Assembly (NCBI RefSeq): GCF_040100845.1
Contig: NZ_JAZHSH010000001.1
Span: forward strand, 3,394,501 to 3,458,500
Length of the DNA: 64,000 nt
Source of the DNA: Chengkuizengella sp. SCS-71B
GTDB taxonomy: Bacteria; Bacillota; Bacilli; Paenibacillales; KCTC-33759
Direction: 5' to 3'
A program made the translations under genes and the position numbers. Position 1 is the stretch's first letter; each line of letters starts with the position of its first letter. The notes beneath the pieces are model-generated. The model made no database searches and was not told the DNA's origin. It saw nothing but the letters and a program-made list of their open reading frames with translations. Positions 16,880-26,019 of the stretch are shown here, in pieces.

Positions 16880-16957
16880 CAAAATCACCTCTAAGTATTT
16901 ATATAACCACAAAATTAAAAAACTGTTTTTCCAAATCACCATACGTTATTATTACAT

Positions 16958-17833
16958 TTACCCTCTAGCTAATGATTTGGTACTTTTAGATCTAATACTT
17001 CTCCATAACACACCTTGTTTAGGTGAGAATATAAATGCGACTAGAAACATTGTTGTTGCTGTTAAAACAATGGTTGCACCTGAATCTAAATCAAATCTAT
17101 TACTGAAAAACAAACCTACAATAGAAGAAATCGCACCAAAACCTGAAGATAAATAAATCATGATCCACAATCGATCTGTAAGTAAATAAGCTGTTGCTGC
17201 AGGTGTGATTAACATCGCCACAACAAGTACGATTCCAACTGTCTGAATGGAAGCCACAGTCACCATCGTAAGTAAAATCATTAATAAGTAATGAATCATT
17301 TTATTAGGTAAACCGTATGCGGCTGACATTGTTGGATCAAATGAACTTACTAAAAGCTCTTTATAAAATAAATAAATCATCACTAATACAAATACACCGA
17401 TTCCAAATGTAGCCCATAATTCAGAAGTTCTAACTACTAATAAGTTTCCAAATAAGATGTGGTATAAGTCCGTACTGCTTTTTAATAAAGTAACCCAGAT
17501 AATCCCGATAGCAAAAGCAAAAGTAAACATAATTCCGATGGCGATATCATTCTTGATTCGACTATTTTGACTAATATATCCAATCCCAACTGTTGTTAAA
17601 ACACCAGAGACTACCGCCCCAAAAAAGAAATTAATACCTAACACATAAGACAATGCTACGCCTGGTAATACAGCATGGGAAATGGCATCACCCATTAAAG
17701 CCATCCCTCTCAAAATAATAAAACAGCCGATGGCTCCGCATATGATCCCTACGATAACAGAAGTAAGAAATGCTCTTTGCATATATTCATACTCCATTAC
17801 ATAGTTCACATAATTTATAATCTCGCCAAACAT
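16958..17833 (-). CDS. mntC: Manganese/zinc ABC transporter permease
   Basis: A 291-residue ABC-3 family permease with eight or nine membrane segments. The family stretch LRGMALMGDAISHAVLPGVA near residues 42-61 is the cytoplasmic coupling and pore region; GIVLVVAMLITPAATAYLL is the conserved second block. Its ATG overlaps the stop of the ATPase gene (TAATG), indicating translational coupling. Only one permease gene is present, so it should act as a homodimer. Substrate inferred as Mn(II) from the operator ahead of the operon. Confidence 0.88.
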   Translation of the reverse strand: MFGEIINYVNYVMEYEYMQRAFLTSVIVGIICGAIGCFIILRGMALMGDAISHAVLPGVALSYVLGINFFFGAVVSGVLTTVGIGYISQNSRIKNDIAIGIMFTFAFAIGIIWVTLLKSSTDLYHILFGNLLVVRTSELWATFGIGVFVLVMIYLFYKELLVSSFDPTMSAAYGLPNKMIHYLLMILLTMVTVASIQTVGIVLVVAMLITPAATAYLLTDRLWIMIYLSSGFGAISSIVGLFFSNRFDLDSGATIVLTATTMFLVAFIFSPKQGVLWRSIRSKSTKSLARG

Positions 17834-18576
17834 TAAACGCTCACTCCAATCTCCTTCATAAAAGCAAACTGACCTTTATATGCTTTTTCCATAATTTCAG
17901 GTCGAAAAACTTCATTTACAGATCCAAATCCAATCAGTTCTTGGTTAATTAATAACAATTTGTTAAAATAACTTTCTGCTTTACTTAAGTCATGATGTAC
18001 AACTGTAACGGTTTTACCTTGGTCACTAAGATTTTTAAGTATATTAATAATGGTCTCTTCACTGCCTAAATCCACACCGACAAACGGTTCATCAAGGAAA
18101 AACAACTCCGCTTTTTGAGCTAATGCTCTAGCAAGAAAAACTCTTTGCTGCTGTCCACCTGAAAGTTCACCTATCTGACGTTTATAAAATTTCTCCATTC
18201 CAACTTCCTTCAAACATTCATAAGCCCATTCTTTATCATTTTTTTTCGGTCTCTTAAACATTCCTATTTTCGGATATGTCCCTAGCAGGACAGTTTCTAT
18301 AACTGTAATTGGAAAATCCCAATCGATATCATTTCGCTGTGGTACATATGCAACTTGCTTACGGATTTCTTTCACAGTTTTATCAAGAAATGTAACCTTT
18401 CCCTTATCTCTGGGGATCAATTGAAGTATGGCTTTAATCAAAGTTGATTTACCTGCTCCATTAGGTCCAATAATCCCCAACAAATTCCCAGCTTCCAGAG
18501 AAAAAGTTACATCTTTAAGTGCTGTATTTCCATGATAAGAAACATATAAATCTTCCACTTGAATCGCAGATGACAT
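17833..18576 (-). CDS. mntB: Manganese/zinc ABC transporter ATPase
   Basis: A 247-residue ABC ATPase: Walker A GPNGAGKST at about residues 38-46, Q-loop YVPQRNDIDWDFP, signature LSGGQQQRVFLARAL, Walker B LFFLDEP, H-loop VHHD. The Q-loop sequence PQR.DIDWDFP is typical of the manganese/zinc importer ATPases. First gene of the operon, preceded by an MntR-like palindrome. The product energises uptake through the adjoining permease. Confidence 0.9.
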   Translation of the reverse strand: MSSAIQVEDLYVSYHGNTALKDVTFSLEAGNLLGIIGPNGAGKSTLIKAILQLIPRDKGKVTFLDKTVKEIRKQVAYVPQRNDIDWDFPITVIETVLLGTYPKIGMFKRPKKNDKEWAYECLKEVGMEKFYKRQIGELSGGQQQRVFLARALAQKAELFFLDEPFVGVDLGSEETIINILKNLSDQGKTVTVVHHDLSKAESYFNKLLLINQELIGFGSVNEVFRPEIMEKAYKGQFAFMKEIGVSV

Positions 18577-18620
18577 TTAAATCAACTCCTTTTTATATAA
18601 AATAAAATTTTTGCGGCAAA

Positions 18621-18641
18621 TGTTGCCCTAGGGAAAATTTT
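18621..18641 (-). promoter_or_regulatory. MntR-like operator
   Basis: gttgccctagggaaaattt matches the MntR box core TTTGCCTTAAGGAAA in 12 or so positions and has a CCCTAGGG palindromic centre. It sits 45 bp ahead of the first transporter gene. Repression by Mn(II)-MntR is inferred from this match. Confidence 0.6.
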
Positions 18642-18820
18642 AAAGTAAAAATATATGAGTATTACATTTTTAGTCTAACCATAAAAAATGGTTTACTATA
18701 AAAAAGTTGGTCTAGCACAAAAAAATATACAAAAAAAATGATGAATATCCATTTCAGTAATTTTATTATACACAAAAAAGTTGAACTTGTGCAACATTTA
18801 TTTTTTTTATATCTTTTAAA

Positions 18821-18853
18821 CAAAAAAAGACGAAATCAATCATTGATTTCGCC
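18821..18853 (-). terminator. Terminator of the PBP gene
   Basis: cgaaatcaat (18831-18840) is the reverse complement of attgatttcg (18842-18851); on the - strand it is followed by tctttttttg. Confidence 0.8.
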
Positions 18854-18860
18854 TTCTTGT

Positions 18861-20900
18861 TTAGTTAGCAGTAGTTTCTTCAACTTCAGCCTCCACGGCC
18901 GCTTCCTCTGCTTCATCATCAAATCCAAAATAAGCATCAAACATCTTTCTAGCTATTGGACCTGCTCCGAAGGAACCATATCCACCTTCTGGTACAACAA
19001 CCGCAACCGCTAGCTTTGGATCTTCAACTGGAGCAAATGCTATAAATACTGCATTATTAACTCTTTGACGTGCAATATCTGATTCTGATGTTCCCGTTTT
19101 GGCAGCAACGACATACGGAAATCCATTAAATCCTGATTTATTTACCTTAGTCATTGCACTATGGACTAAATTCCAATATGAATCAGGAAATTCTACTTCA
19201 TCTAATATTATCGGTTCAAATTCTTGTACTGTTTCTGCATCAAAGGTGGTAATTTTATCTACAAATTGTGGCTGTAACCTTTTTCCTTTATTTGCTAACA
19301 TCGTAGCATACTGTGCAAGTTGAAGTGTCGTATAACTTGCTTCTTGTCCCCAAGATGCTCGAACTAATGAGGATAATATACTCCCTGTTGTTTCTAAATT
19401 TGTATAATTAATGAGTCCTGCTAATTCTTTAGGTAATCCACTGCCTGTAGGTACACCTAAACCAAATTGTTTCATGTAAGAATCCCAAAGATCTAACCCC
19501 TCTTGTCCTTGTCTTGATAAAGGCTCTCCGATCATTGCAGACATAAAGGTATTTGAAGAGTATTGGATCGCTTCAAAAGCAGTAATTGCTCCATTTCCTT
19601 TTCCTCGTGCATTTCTAATCCTAGAATTATCATTTCCAAAATAGAAGATTCCATTATCATAATAAGATGTATTTTCAGCAATAAATCCTTCATTTAACCC
19701 AATTAAGATCGTTAACGGTTTAATCGTAGATCCTAGAGGTACAATCGAGGTTGGATGCTTTCCTCTTTCTACAGAATCTTCATGATTAGAATAGGAGGTT
19801 GAAATTGTGCCATTATTAAAATAAATTTGATTTTTCTCCCAATCTTCCTGAGATAAACCACCTTCCCAAATATTCGGATCGTAATCAGGAATGCTTGCCA
19901 TAGCTACTACTTTTCCTGTGTCCACTTCCATGGCTACAGCATAACCCGTTGTCGCATTCACACCACTTTTGTTATACAATGCACCTTCATCTGTTTTTAA
20001 ATATTCTATTTGATCTAGGATTGCCTGTTCTGTAGCTAGCTGAACATCTTTATCTATCGTTAAGTATAAATTATTCCCTTTAACTGGAGGTACGACTACA
20101 GGGTCTCCGATAATTCTTCCTAGAGCATTAATCGGATAGGTTCTAGTACCATTCTTTCCTCTCAATACTTCCTGATACATGAACTCCAAGCCATCATATC
20201 CCACATATTCTTGATCTAAATATTCATTTACCACATTTAGATTTTTATACTTCTCTTCTAAGTAACCTGACAGATTACTTGCAGAATTAAACTTTTTTAA
20301 GTAACCTACTAATTGAACTGCGATGGTATCCTCGCTATACTTCCTAACACTTTCCTCTCTAACCTCAATTCCTGGAAACTCCTCTTTATGTTCTAAAATA
20401 TAGGCAATTTCTTCTTTTGTAAGATCAGTTTTTAATCTTCTAGGGCTAGTACTATAATTCATAATTGTTTTTTCTTCTTTATGAATATCAAAACCGACAT
20501 CCATATCATCAACGATGTCTTCTGCTGACTTTTCAGATAACTCTTCAGCTCCATATTGTTCAAAAACTTCAGCTAGTCTATTAGCCAAATCAATAACTTC
20601 ATCTTCTACAACAGAGCTAGGAAGCTCATAATAAAGAGATTGACTAGAAGTTGAATAGGCTATAGCGTATCCATTCACATCATATATATTCCCCCGAATC
20701 GGTGGGATTTGGTTAGTCACCTCTGAATTTTTATTTTTTAAAGCTTTATACTCACTTCCTTCAACAAACTGAATAAAAGCAAGTCTAACAATTAATACTG
20801 AAAAAATAACAAAAACAGCAAAGAAAAATATATTTAAGCGAAATGCAAAATTTGTCCGTTTAATCCGTTCTTTTTTCTTTGGGTCATTCAAACTGCTCAT
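18861..20900 (-). CDS. Class B penicillin-binding protein (PBP2-like transpeptidase)
   Basis: A 679-residue peptidoglycan transpeptidase anchored by one N-terminal helix (NIFFFAVFVIFSVLIVRLAF, residues ~28-47). The dimerisation domain follows with IPPIRGNIYDVNGYAIA, typical of PBP2A/PbpH-type proteins. Catalytic motifs: S-x-x-K in PLGSTIKPL at about 391, S-S-N in YSSNTFM at about 446, and KTGTSE at 601. The C-terminus ends in an acidic Glu/Ala tail. It cross-links peptidoglycan in elongation or sporulation; which role is not evident. Single gene with its own terminator. Confidence 0.9.
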   Translation of the reverse strand: MSSLNDPKKKERIKRTNFAFRLNIFFFAVFVIFSVLIVRLAFIQFVEGSEYKALKNKNSEVTNQIPPIRGNIYDVNGYAIAYSTSSQSLYYELPSSVVEDEVIDLANRLAEVFEQYGAEELSEKSAEDIVDDMDVGFDIHKEEKTIMNYSTSPRRLKTDLTKEEIAYILEHKEEFPGIEVREESVRKYSEDTIAVQLVGYLKKFNSASNLSGYLEEKYKNLNVVNEYLDQEYVGYDGLEFMYQEVLRGKNGTRTYPINALGRIIGDPVVVPPVKGNNLYLTIDKDVQLATEQAILDQIEYLKTDEGALYNKSGVNATTGYAVAMEVDTGKVVAMASIPDYDPNIWEGGLSQEDWEKNQIYFNNGTISTSYSNHEDSVERGKHPTSIVPLGSTIKPLTILIGLNEGFIAENTSYYDNGIFYFGNDNSRIRNARGKGNGAITAFEAIQYSSNTFMSAMIGEPLSRQGQEGLDLWDSYMKQFGLGVPTGSGLPKELAGLINYTNLETTGSILSSLVRASWGQEASYTTLQLAQYATMLANKGKRLQPQFVDKITTFDAETVQEFEPIILDEVEFPDSYWNLVHSAMTKVNKSGFNGFPYVVAAKTGTSESDIARQRVNNAVFIAFAPVEDPKLAVAVVVPEGGYGSFGAGPIARKMFDAYFGFDDEAEEAAVEAEVEETTAN

Positions 20901-20980
20901 GTACGGCTCCTCTTTTTAAAAATTATTTAATCAAACAAATACTCGGTTAGTTTCACTTTATTATAATTGAAATTGAATAG

Positions 20981-22144
20981 CTACGCATCCTTTATGTGTG
21001 TTTCATAAAAATCATTGGAATTAAACCAATTTCCGCCAGATGAAACCCATGTAGTATCTAACGGTATCCATTCATCTGTTTCAGACAAATACACTTCATT
21101 CCAAGCATGGGCACCCATTCCCCCACGACCGTCATATCCAAGTCCTGTAACTACTTTCACATCCAAATCAGCCGTTCTCGCCATCACAGCATACAATCTA
21201 GAATAATCAATGCAAACCCCTTGTTTTGAAAGAAACGTATCTTCAGGTGTTTGTTCCATCCATACATTTTCTTCTTCATATAACCTTACTTTCTCCCAGT
21301 TATATTGAACTCTTGTTCCAACCCAATCATATAATGCTCTTGCTTTTTCCTCGTCCGTATTTAAACCTTTAACAATGGCATGTGTTGCTTCCACTATATT
21401 ATCTGGAATATTATGATCAATAATCTCATATTTCCTTTGAAGTACTTCCCTATATTCATCTTCGGCCTCTTTAGCCAATACCGGTAAAGTAGATTCTATA
21501 AAATTTTGACTCAAAGGTTGCAGTACTTTTTCTGTACCACTTTGATACAGTGTGGAGGACTGGATATATGAAGTGAGGGGCGCTTGTGGGAATAAAGTAA
21601 CAAAAATAAACAAAAACAAGATGACAATCAAACCTTTAAATAAACCAAAAATCACTCCGATAAATCCCCCAAAAAATTGACTGATGAATATTGGTATTTC
21701 TGTCCTTGTCTGTTTCCCTTCTTTCATCACTTTCATCGTTTTTATTAAATTTACAATTACAAAATTAAACAACATCATAATCAGAAATTGAATCAATAAG
21801 TAACTCAATAAAAAGATAAAAATAAAACGTATAAAAGTAAAGTCTCTGATTGAGGTAAGAACAATATAATACCCTTTTTCCAGCATATTCAGTTCTTCAG
21901 AAGGAATTTGAATTGATTTCAATATCATCCATTCTTGAAGTTTAGGAGATAACCAGTTTGTAGTTTTCCAAGATAATAAAACGGCAGTCATATTGATAAT
22001 TAAATCTTGGATAGCTTGAGACAATTGAAATGCAGACTTAGAAAGACCCCTTTTTATCCCTTGAATCAAAGAAATCAAAAATACGAACACGATGAGCAAT
22101 GAAATGTAGTTTAGCCTTGTGATCATATCAATAAAAGTCTGCAA
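20981..22144 (-). CDS. CvpA-like membrane domain fused to transglutaminase-like domain
   Basis: A 387-residue protein. The first ~200 residues have four to five membrane segments and glycine-rich turns (FISQFFGGFIGVIFGLFKGL) like CvpA-family proteins. The C-terminal ~150 residues are a transglutaminase-like domain with catalytic Cys in GVCIDYSRLYAVMART, His in GAHAWNEVYL and Asp in WIPLDTTW. The domain order places the enzyme outside or beside the membrane; it may act as a cysteine protease or cross-linker in the envelope. TTG 22144 is favoured because the GGAGGAG Shine-Dalgarno lies within the longer frame. It forms a pair with the next membrane protein, 25 bp upstream. Confidence 0.7.
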   Translation of the reverse strand: MQTFIDMITRLNYISLLIVFVFLISLIQGIKRGLSKSAFQLSQAIQDLIINMTAVLLSWKTTNWLSPKLQEWMILKSIQIPSEELNMLEKGYYIVLTSIRDFTFIRFIFIFLLSYLLIQFLIMMLFNFVIVNLIKTMKVMKEGKQTRTEIPIFISQFFGGFIGVIFGLFKGLIVILFLFIFVTLFPQAPLTSYIQSSTLYQSGTEKVLQPLSQNFIESTLPVLAKEAEDEYREVLQRKYEIIDHNIPDNIVEATHAIVKGLNTDEEKARALYDWVGTRVQYNWEKVRLYEEENVWMEQTPEDTFLSKQGVCIDYSRLYAVMARTADLDVKVVTGLGYDGRGGMGAHAWNEVYLSETDEWIPLDTTWVSSGGNWFNSNDFYETHIKDA

Positions 22145-22169
22145 TCTGTTCTCCTCCAAATAATCTTAT

Positions 22170-22586
22170 CTAATTCTTATTTTCTAACAACTTTCTAATT
22201 TCATCATTCATTTCTATCGTATAAGTTTCCCCACCATAAGTAATAGTTAAGAAGTCTGAATCCGTATCTCCTTCTATGGTTACATTTTCATTTTCGATGA
22301 GAAAATCTCCATCCATAGCTTCGTTTACTATGTATTCTTTAATTTCATTTATTGCCAGATCTATTAATTCTTCTTCTGGAATCATTTCTAAAAGCTGATC
22401 ACTAGCTGTTTTAAGCATTTCACTATAGTTAGAACCGTAATAAATTAATATACCTACAATCGCCAAAACGATGAACCACTTCATTAATGTTTTGACTAGC
22501 TTTATAACTATAAATAACACAATAATAGCTGCAAGAATGATATACCATTTTTCTTGGGCAAATGTAATCCAACTTTCTATATCCAT
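22170..22586 (-). CDS. Small membrane protein upstream of the transglutaminase gene
   Basis: A 138-residue protein of unknown family. It has two hydrophobic segments (IILAAIIVLFIVIKLV and WFIVLAIVGILIYYG) in the first 50 residues and an acidic outer domain rich in Glu, Ile and Asp (LEMIPEEELIDLAINEIKE, ENENVTIEGDTDSDFLTI). ATG with GGGAGTGTTGAG upstream. It probably shares a transcript with the transglutaminase-like protein 25 bp downstream and may be its partner in the envelope. Confidence 0.6.
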   Translation of the reverse strand: MDIESWITFAQEKWYIILAAIIVLFIVIKLVKTLMKWFIVLAIVGILIYYGSNYSEMLKTASDQLLEMIPEEELIDLAINEIKEYIVNEAMDGDFLIENENVTIEGDTDSDFLTITYGGETYTIEMNDEIRKLLENKN

Positions 22587-22768
22587 CTCAACACTCCCGT
22601 CTCTACTTTTTGCTTATTACAACTATATCTATTATACAAAAAATTAACCATCAACGCATGTTCTATTCCTTAATAAACCTCAATCATATCACTCAGTATG
22701 AATATTTTTACAAAATTAACGTACAAGTAATAACAAGCTACTTGTAACTACTAATGGATGGTGATTAG

Positions 22769-23914
22769 ATGAAAACAGCAATATGGCTATATCTTTTTAT
22801 GTTCATAGCATTCTTTGACTTACATGCACAGTTTCCAATCTTGTCTCCCTTTGCAATTTCCTTAGGAGCTGCCCCCTCTTTTATCGGCTTGATTATGGGG
22901 ATTTATTCTTTAACACATATCCCAGGCAACATATTAGCAGGTTATGGTGTGGATCGTTATGGCAGTAAATATTTTATTATTTTCAGTCTAATCATTGCCG
23001 GCGGGTTGTTAATTATTCAATCTTCCGTTACAGACCCTTGGCAGTTATTAGTGATTCGTTCAATCAGTGGATTCATATTAGCCTTTCTCTCACCTGCATG
23101 TCTTTCTTTATTAGCCAAAATTGCAAAGGATCAAATCCAACAGGGGAAATTGATGGCAGGTAATGGTCTCGTTCATACATTAGCTTCTATTGTCTCCCCA
23201 GCTGCCGGGGCATTATTAGTTGCAAAAGTTGGTTATTCAATAGCATTCACTCTCTTAGGTTGGATACTTATAATCACAGGGGTTCTGGCATTTTGGGGGA
23301 TACAAAATATAAAATCAACTTCTACAGAACAAAAACAAACATATTCACAAACCCTAATAAGAACTGAAGACCAAAAAATACCATGGCTTTTTTATGCTCT
23401 TCCTCTTGCTTTATCTTGTTCACAAGGCATTTTGTTCTTTGAATTGCCTTTAATTCCAATCTCACAAAATTCCATCTTTGCATCTGGACTTTTATTTTCA
23501 ATTGTTAGTCTAGGTGCGTTATGTACGTTAAGTATGTTGTTTTTAAATCGACTATCTCCTTTTTTAAGAACAGCAGTAGGATGTTTATTTTTAGCACTAA
23601 TATTTTTTGATATGGCATTGCATCAAGTGTTTTCCTTAGGTTTTTCCTTATTTTTGATTGGTATGGCAAAAGGGGTCATATATCCTGCAATGGCTACTTA
23701 TTTAACCCACATGTCTAGTATTCAAAAATATGGTCGTATTTTTGCTATTCTAGCGATTTCTATGTCATTAGGTGCTTTTATTGGTCCTGTTATTGCAGGT
23801 CAAGTACGGGATGTTGTATCACCCTACATATTTGCTTTTATCTTTTTATTCATTTCACTTTCCATGTTACCTTATCCTAATCGACTTACACTCTTCACTC
23901 AAAGGAAAGTATAA
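22769..23914 (+). CDS. MFS transporter
   Basis: A 381-residue major facilitator with twelve predicted membrane segments. The loop 2-3 motif reads GYGVDRYGSKY, a variant of the family GxxxDRxGRR. The N-terminus IAFFDLHAQFPILSPFAISLGA resembles the small drug or metabolite exporters of Bacillales. The middle loop (KSTSTEQKQTYSQ) is short. The substrate cannot be predicted. ATG with GGATGGTGATTAG ahead. No operon partner is evident, although the SDR gene follows on the same strand after 120 bp. Confidence 0.8.
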   Translation: MKTAIWLYLFMFIAFFDLHAQFPILSPFAISLGAAPSFIGLIMGIYSLTHIPGNILAGYGVDRYGSKYFIIFSLIIAGGLLIIQSSVTDPWQLLVIRSISGFILAFLSPACLSLLAKIAKDQIQQGKLMAGNGLVHTLASIVSPAAGALLVAKVGYSIAFTLLGWILIITGVLAFWGIQNIKSTSTEQKQTYSQTLIRTEDQKIPWLFYALPLALSCSQGILFFELPLIPISQNSIFASGLLFSIVSLGALCTLSMLFLNRLSPFLRTAVGCLFLALIFFDMALHQVFSLGFSLFLIGMAKGVIYPAMATYLTHMSSIQKYGRIFAILAISMSLGAFIGPVIAGQVRDVVSPYIFAFIFLFISLSMLPYPNRLTLFTQRKV

Positions 23915-24037
23915 TTCTTCATCATTCCCAACATACAATAAATGAATTTTGCATATTTACCTCAAAAAGAAAGTCGTATATCCTTAATTATAATATGAAT
24001 GAAGATGTTTAACTTAAATACAAGGGAGGACAATAGG

Positions 24038-24901
24038 ATGAATGGTAAAATCGCACTTATTACAGGTGCTAATTCAGGAATGGGTTTAGCTACAACAACT
24101 GAAATCGCAAAAAAAGGAGCTACTGTCATCATGTTATGCAGAAACAAACAACGTGGAGAGGCAGCTCTCGAAACTGCGAAACAACACAGTGGTTCTCAAA
24201 ACATTGAGTTGATGATTTGTGATTTAGGTTCATTAGAGAGCATTCGTACATTTGTATCTCAATTTAAGGAAAAATATTATAAACTAGATATTTTAATCAA
24301 TAATGCGGGTGTAATATCTTTGAAAAGAGAGCTTACAAGTGATGGATTTGAAATGCAATTAGGTATCAATCATCTAGGCCATTTTTTACTTACGAATTTA
24401 CTGTTAGAATCGTTAAACAATGCAGAAGAAGCAAGAATTATTAATGTTTCTTCTGGAGCTCATAAAATAGGAAAGATTGATCTTCAAGATCCCTTCCTAA
24501 CCAAACGATACGGATTAATGAAAGGATATGCTCAATCTAAATTAGCTAACATCCTATTTACAAAAGAGCTTTCAAAAAAACTTAGCAATACAAATATAAC
24601 TGTAAATGCGCTGCATCCAGGAGCAGTTGCAACTAACATAGGTGTGAATAGAAAAACTGGATTTGGGAAAAATCTTATAAAATTGGTGAAGCCTTTTTTT
24701 CTCTCCCCAGAAGAAGGTGCTGCTACTGCCATTTACCTTGCAACTAGTGATGAAGTGAAAGATACCACTGGTGAGTATTTTTATAAAAAGAAAATAGCCT
24801 TCGTTTCAAAAGTAGCACAAGATAATGAACTTGCCAAAAAGTTATGGACCTGGAGTGAGAAACAAGTATTCTTAACCCCAAAAAGTGATGCCAAACTTTG
24901 A
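24038..24901 (+). CDS. Short-chain dehydrogenase/reductase
   Basis: A 287-residue classical SDR, similar to retinol-dehydrogenase-like members. The NAD(P) site is ALITGANSGMG at residues 6-16; NNAG follows at about 87-90; the catalytic Ser is in INVSSGAHKIG and Tyr/Lys in YAQSKLANILF. A nearby Arg (LCRNKQRG) after the second strand suggests NADP preference. ATG 24038 follows AGGGAGGACAATAGG, so the longer frame from 23999 is rejected. Substrate unknown; probably a lipophilic alcohol or ketone. Confidence 0.85.
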   Translation: MNGKIALITGANSGMGLATTTEIAKKGATVIMLCRNKQRGEAALETAKQHSGSQNIELMICDLGSLESIRTFVSQFKEKYYKLDILINNAGVISLKRELTSDGFEMQLGINHLGHFLLTNLLLESLNNAEEARIINVSSGAHKIGKIDLQDPFLTKRYGLMKGYAQSKLANILFTKELSKKLSNTNITVNALHPGAVATNIGVNRKTGFGKNLIKLVKPFFLSPEEGAATAIYLATSDEVKDTTGEYFYKKKIAFVSKVAQDNELAKKLWTWSEKQVFLTPKSDAKL

Positions 24902-24957
24902 ATACTATTCCTATTACTTTAAATATGCCTTATCACCCTTTATAGGAGGATAAACCA

Positions 24958-25287
24958 ATGGACGCTGTTATCATTGTGGAAGGAACAAATGATCGAATTC
25001 ATTTAAGAAAGTTTTTATCTGAAGAAATCGAAATTTTATGTACAAATGGAACATTAAATGCACATCGGTTAGAAAGGTTAATAAAGCAAACAGTTCAAAA
25101 ACAAATTTTTATTTTTACTGACAATGATATAGCAGGAAAAGAAATTAGAAAATCATTAGCAGAGGCATTTCCAGATGCGGAACATTTATATACTAAAAAG
25201 GAGTATGCTGGTGTTGAAGGTACACCTGATGAACATATAATAAACCAGCTTGAAAAATCTGACTTAAACGAATACATACTCATTTAA
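24958..25287 (+). CDS. Stand-alone TOPRIM domain protein
   Basis: A 109-residue protein that is essentially one TOPRIM fold: the conserved Glu in VIIVEGTNDRIH at residues 4-15 and the Asp pair in FIFTDNDIAGKEIR at 49-62. The layout and length match the N-terminal domain of RNase M5 and small RNase M5-like TOPRIM proteins of Bacillales, but the C-terminal M5 domain is lacking. Likely a Mg-dependent nuclease or nucleic-acid phosphoryl-transfer protein. ATAGGAGGATAAACC ahead of the ATG. It ends at a strong terminator shared with Sco1. Confidence 0.75.
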   Translation: MDAVIIVEGTNDRIHLRKFLSEEIEILCTNGTLNAHRLERLIKQTVQKQIFIFTDNDIAGKEIRKSLAEAFPDAEHLYTKKEYAGVEGTPDEHIINQLEKSDLNEYILI

Positions 25288-25363
25288 AAAAAAGAAACAG
25301 CCATCAACGGATAAAGTGTACCCTTTCTAAAGGACATTTTAATGAATGGCTGTTTCTTTTTTG
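25286..25363. terminator. Bidirectional terminator with long arms
   Basis: aaaaagaaacagccat near 25288-25303 pairs with atggctgtttcttttt near 25346-25361, closing a 42-nt loop. A-run on one side and T-run on the other serve both converging genes. Confidence 0.8.
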
Positions 25364-25373
25364 TTTATCAATT

Positions 25374-26009
25374 TTATAATAAAGCTTCTATATGATCTAC
25401 AATATAGTCAACGTTTTCCTCAACAGATAAGTTATCTTTAATAGGGAGGTATTTTTTAATATTCCCTTTTTTATCGATTAAAATATAGAAATTTGCATGT
25501 CCAAAATCTCCACCTTCTAATTCCGTAACACCAATCTCATACTCTGCAGCTAAATTTCTTGAATACTGCTCTTCACCACGTAAAAAATACCAGCCTGATG
25601 GATCTGGATTATATCCGCTTGAGAATTCAATTAATCTTTCACGAGTGTCCCTCTCAGGATCAAAGGTAATAGAAAAAATGGCTGTTTCGTTTCCAAATAT
25701 TCCTTCTTCCTTTAATCGTTCTTGCACCTGTGATAGCATATAAGTTGTTGGTGGACAAACATCAACACAGGTTGAAAAATAAAAGTATACTATCCTTACT
25801 TTACCGTCAGTATCTTCTAGAGATACAGTGCTTCCATCCATATTTTCTAATTCAAATGGAGGAGCTTTTTTAGTATTCTCCTCCGTTATAAAGCTTACAT
25901 CTGACTTTGATTCTGGGAGCAAATTATTTATCAAATAAACTGACATCCCAATGATTAAAATGCCCATCACACTAAAATAAGTTATTTGCAACCATTTTTT
26001 TCGATTCAT
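25374..26009 (-). CDS. SCO1/SenC family copper chaperone
   Basis: A 211-residue membrane-anchored thioredoxin-fold protein. One N-terminal helix (ITYFSVMGILIIGMSVYLI) is followed by the redox/copper motif STCVDVCPPTTY (CxxxC) at about residues 80-90. The third ligand is the His in FGHANFYILIDKKG. Sco1 delivers copper to the CuA centre of cytochrome c oxidase subunit II. It lies 10 bp after ctaB (protoheme farnesyltransferase), so both belong to an oxidase-assembly operon, though the oxidase genes themselves are not in the window. Confidence 0.9.
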   Translation of the reverse strand: MNRKKWLQITYFSVMGILIIGMSVYLINNLLPESKSDVSFITEENTKKAPPFELENMDGSTVSLEDTDGKVRIVYFYFSTCVDVCPPTTYMLSQVQERLKEEGIFGNETAIFSITFDPERDTRERLIEFSSGYNPDPSGWYFLRGEEQYSRNLAAEYEIGVTELEGGDFGHANFYILIDKKGNIKKYLPIKDNLSVEENVDYIVDHIEALL

Positions 26010-26019
26010 ATATTTTCAC

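Noticed and set aside
18676-18711. aaccat/atggtt hairpin upstream of the Mn transporter operon as a riboswitch
   Set aside because: Only a 6-bp stem with no further conserved structure; the MntR-like palindrome is a better explanation for control.
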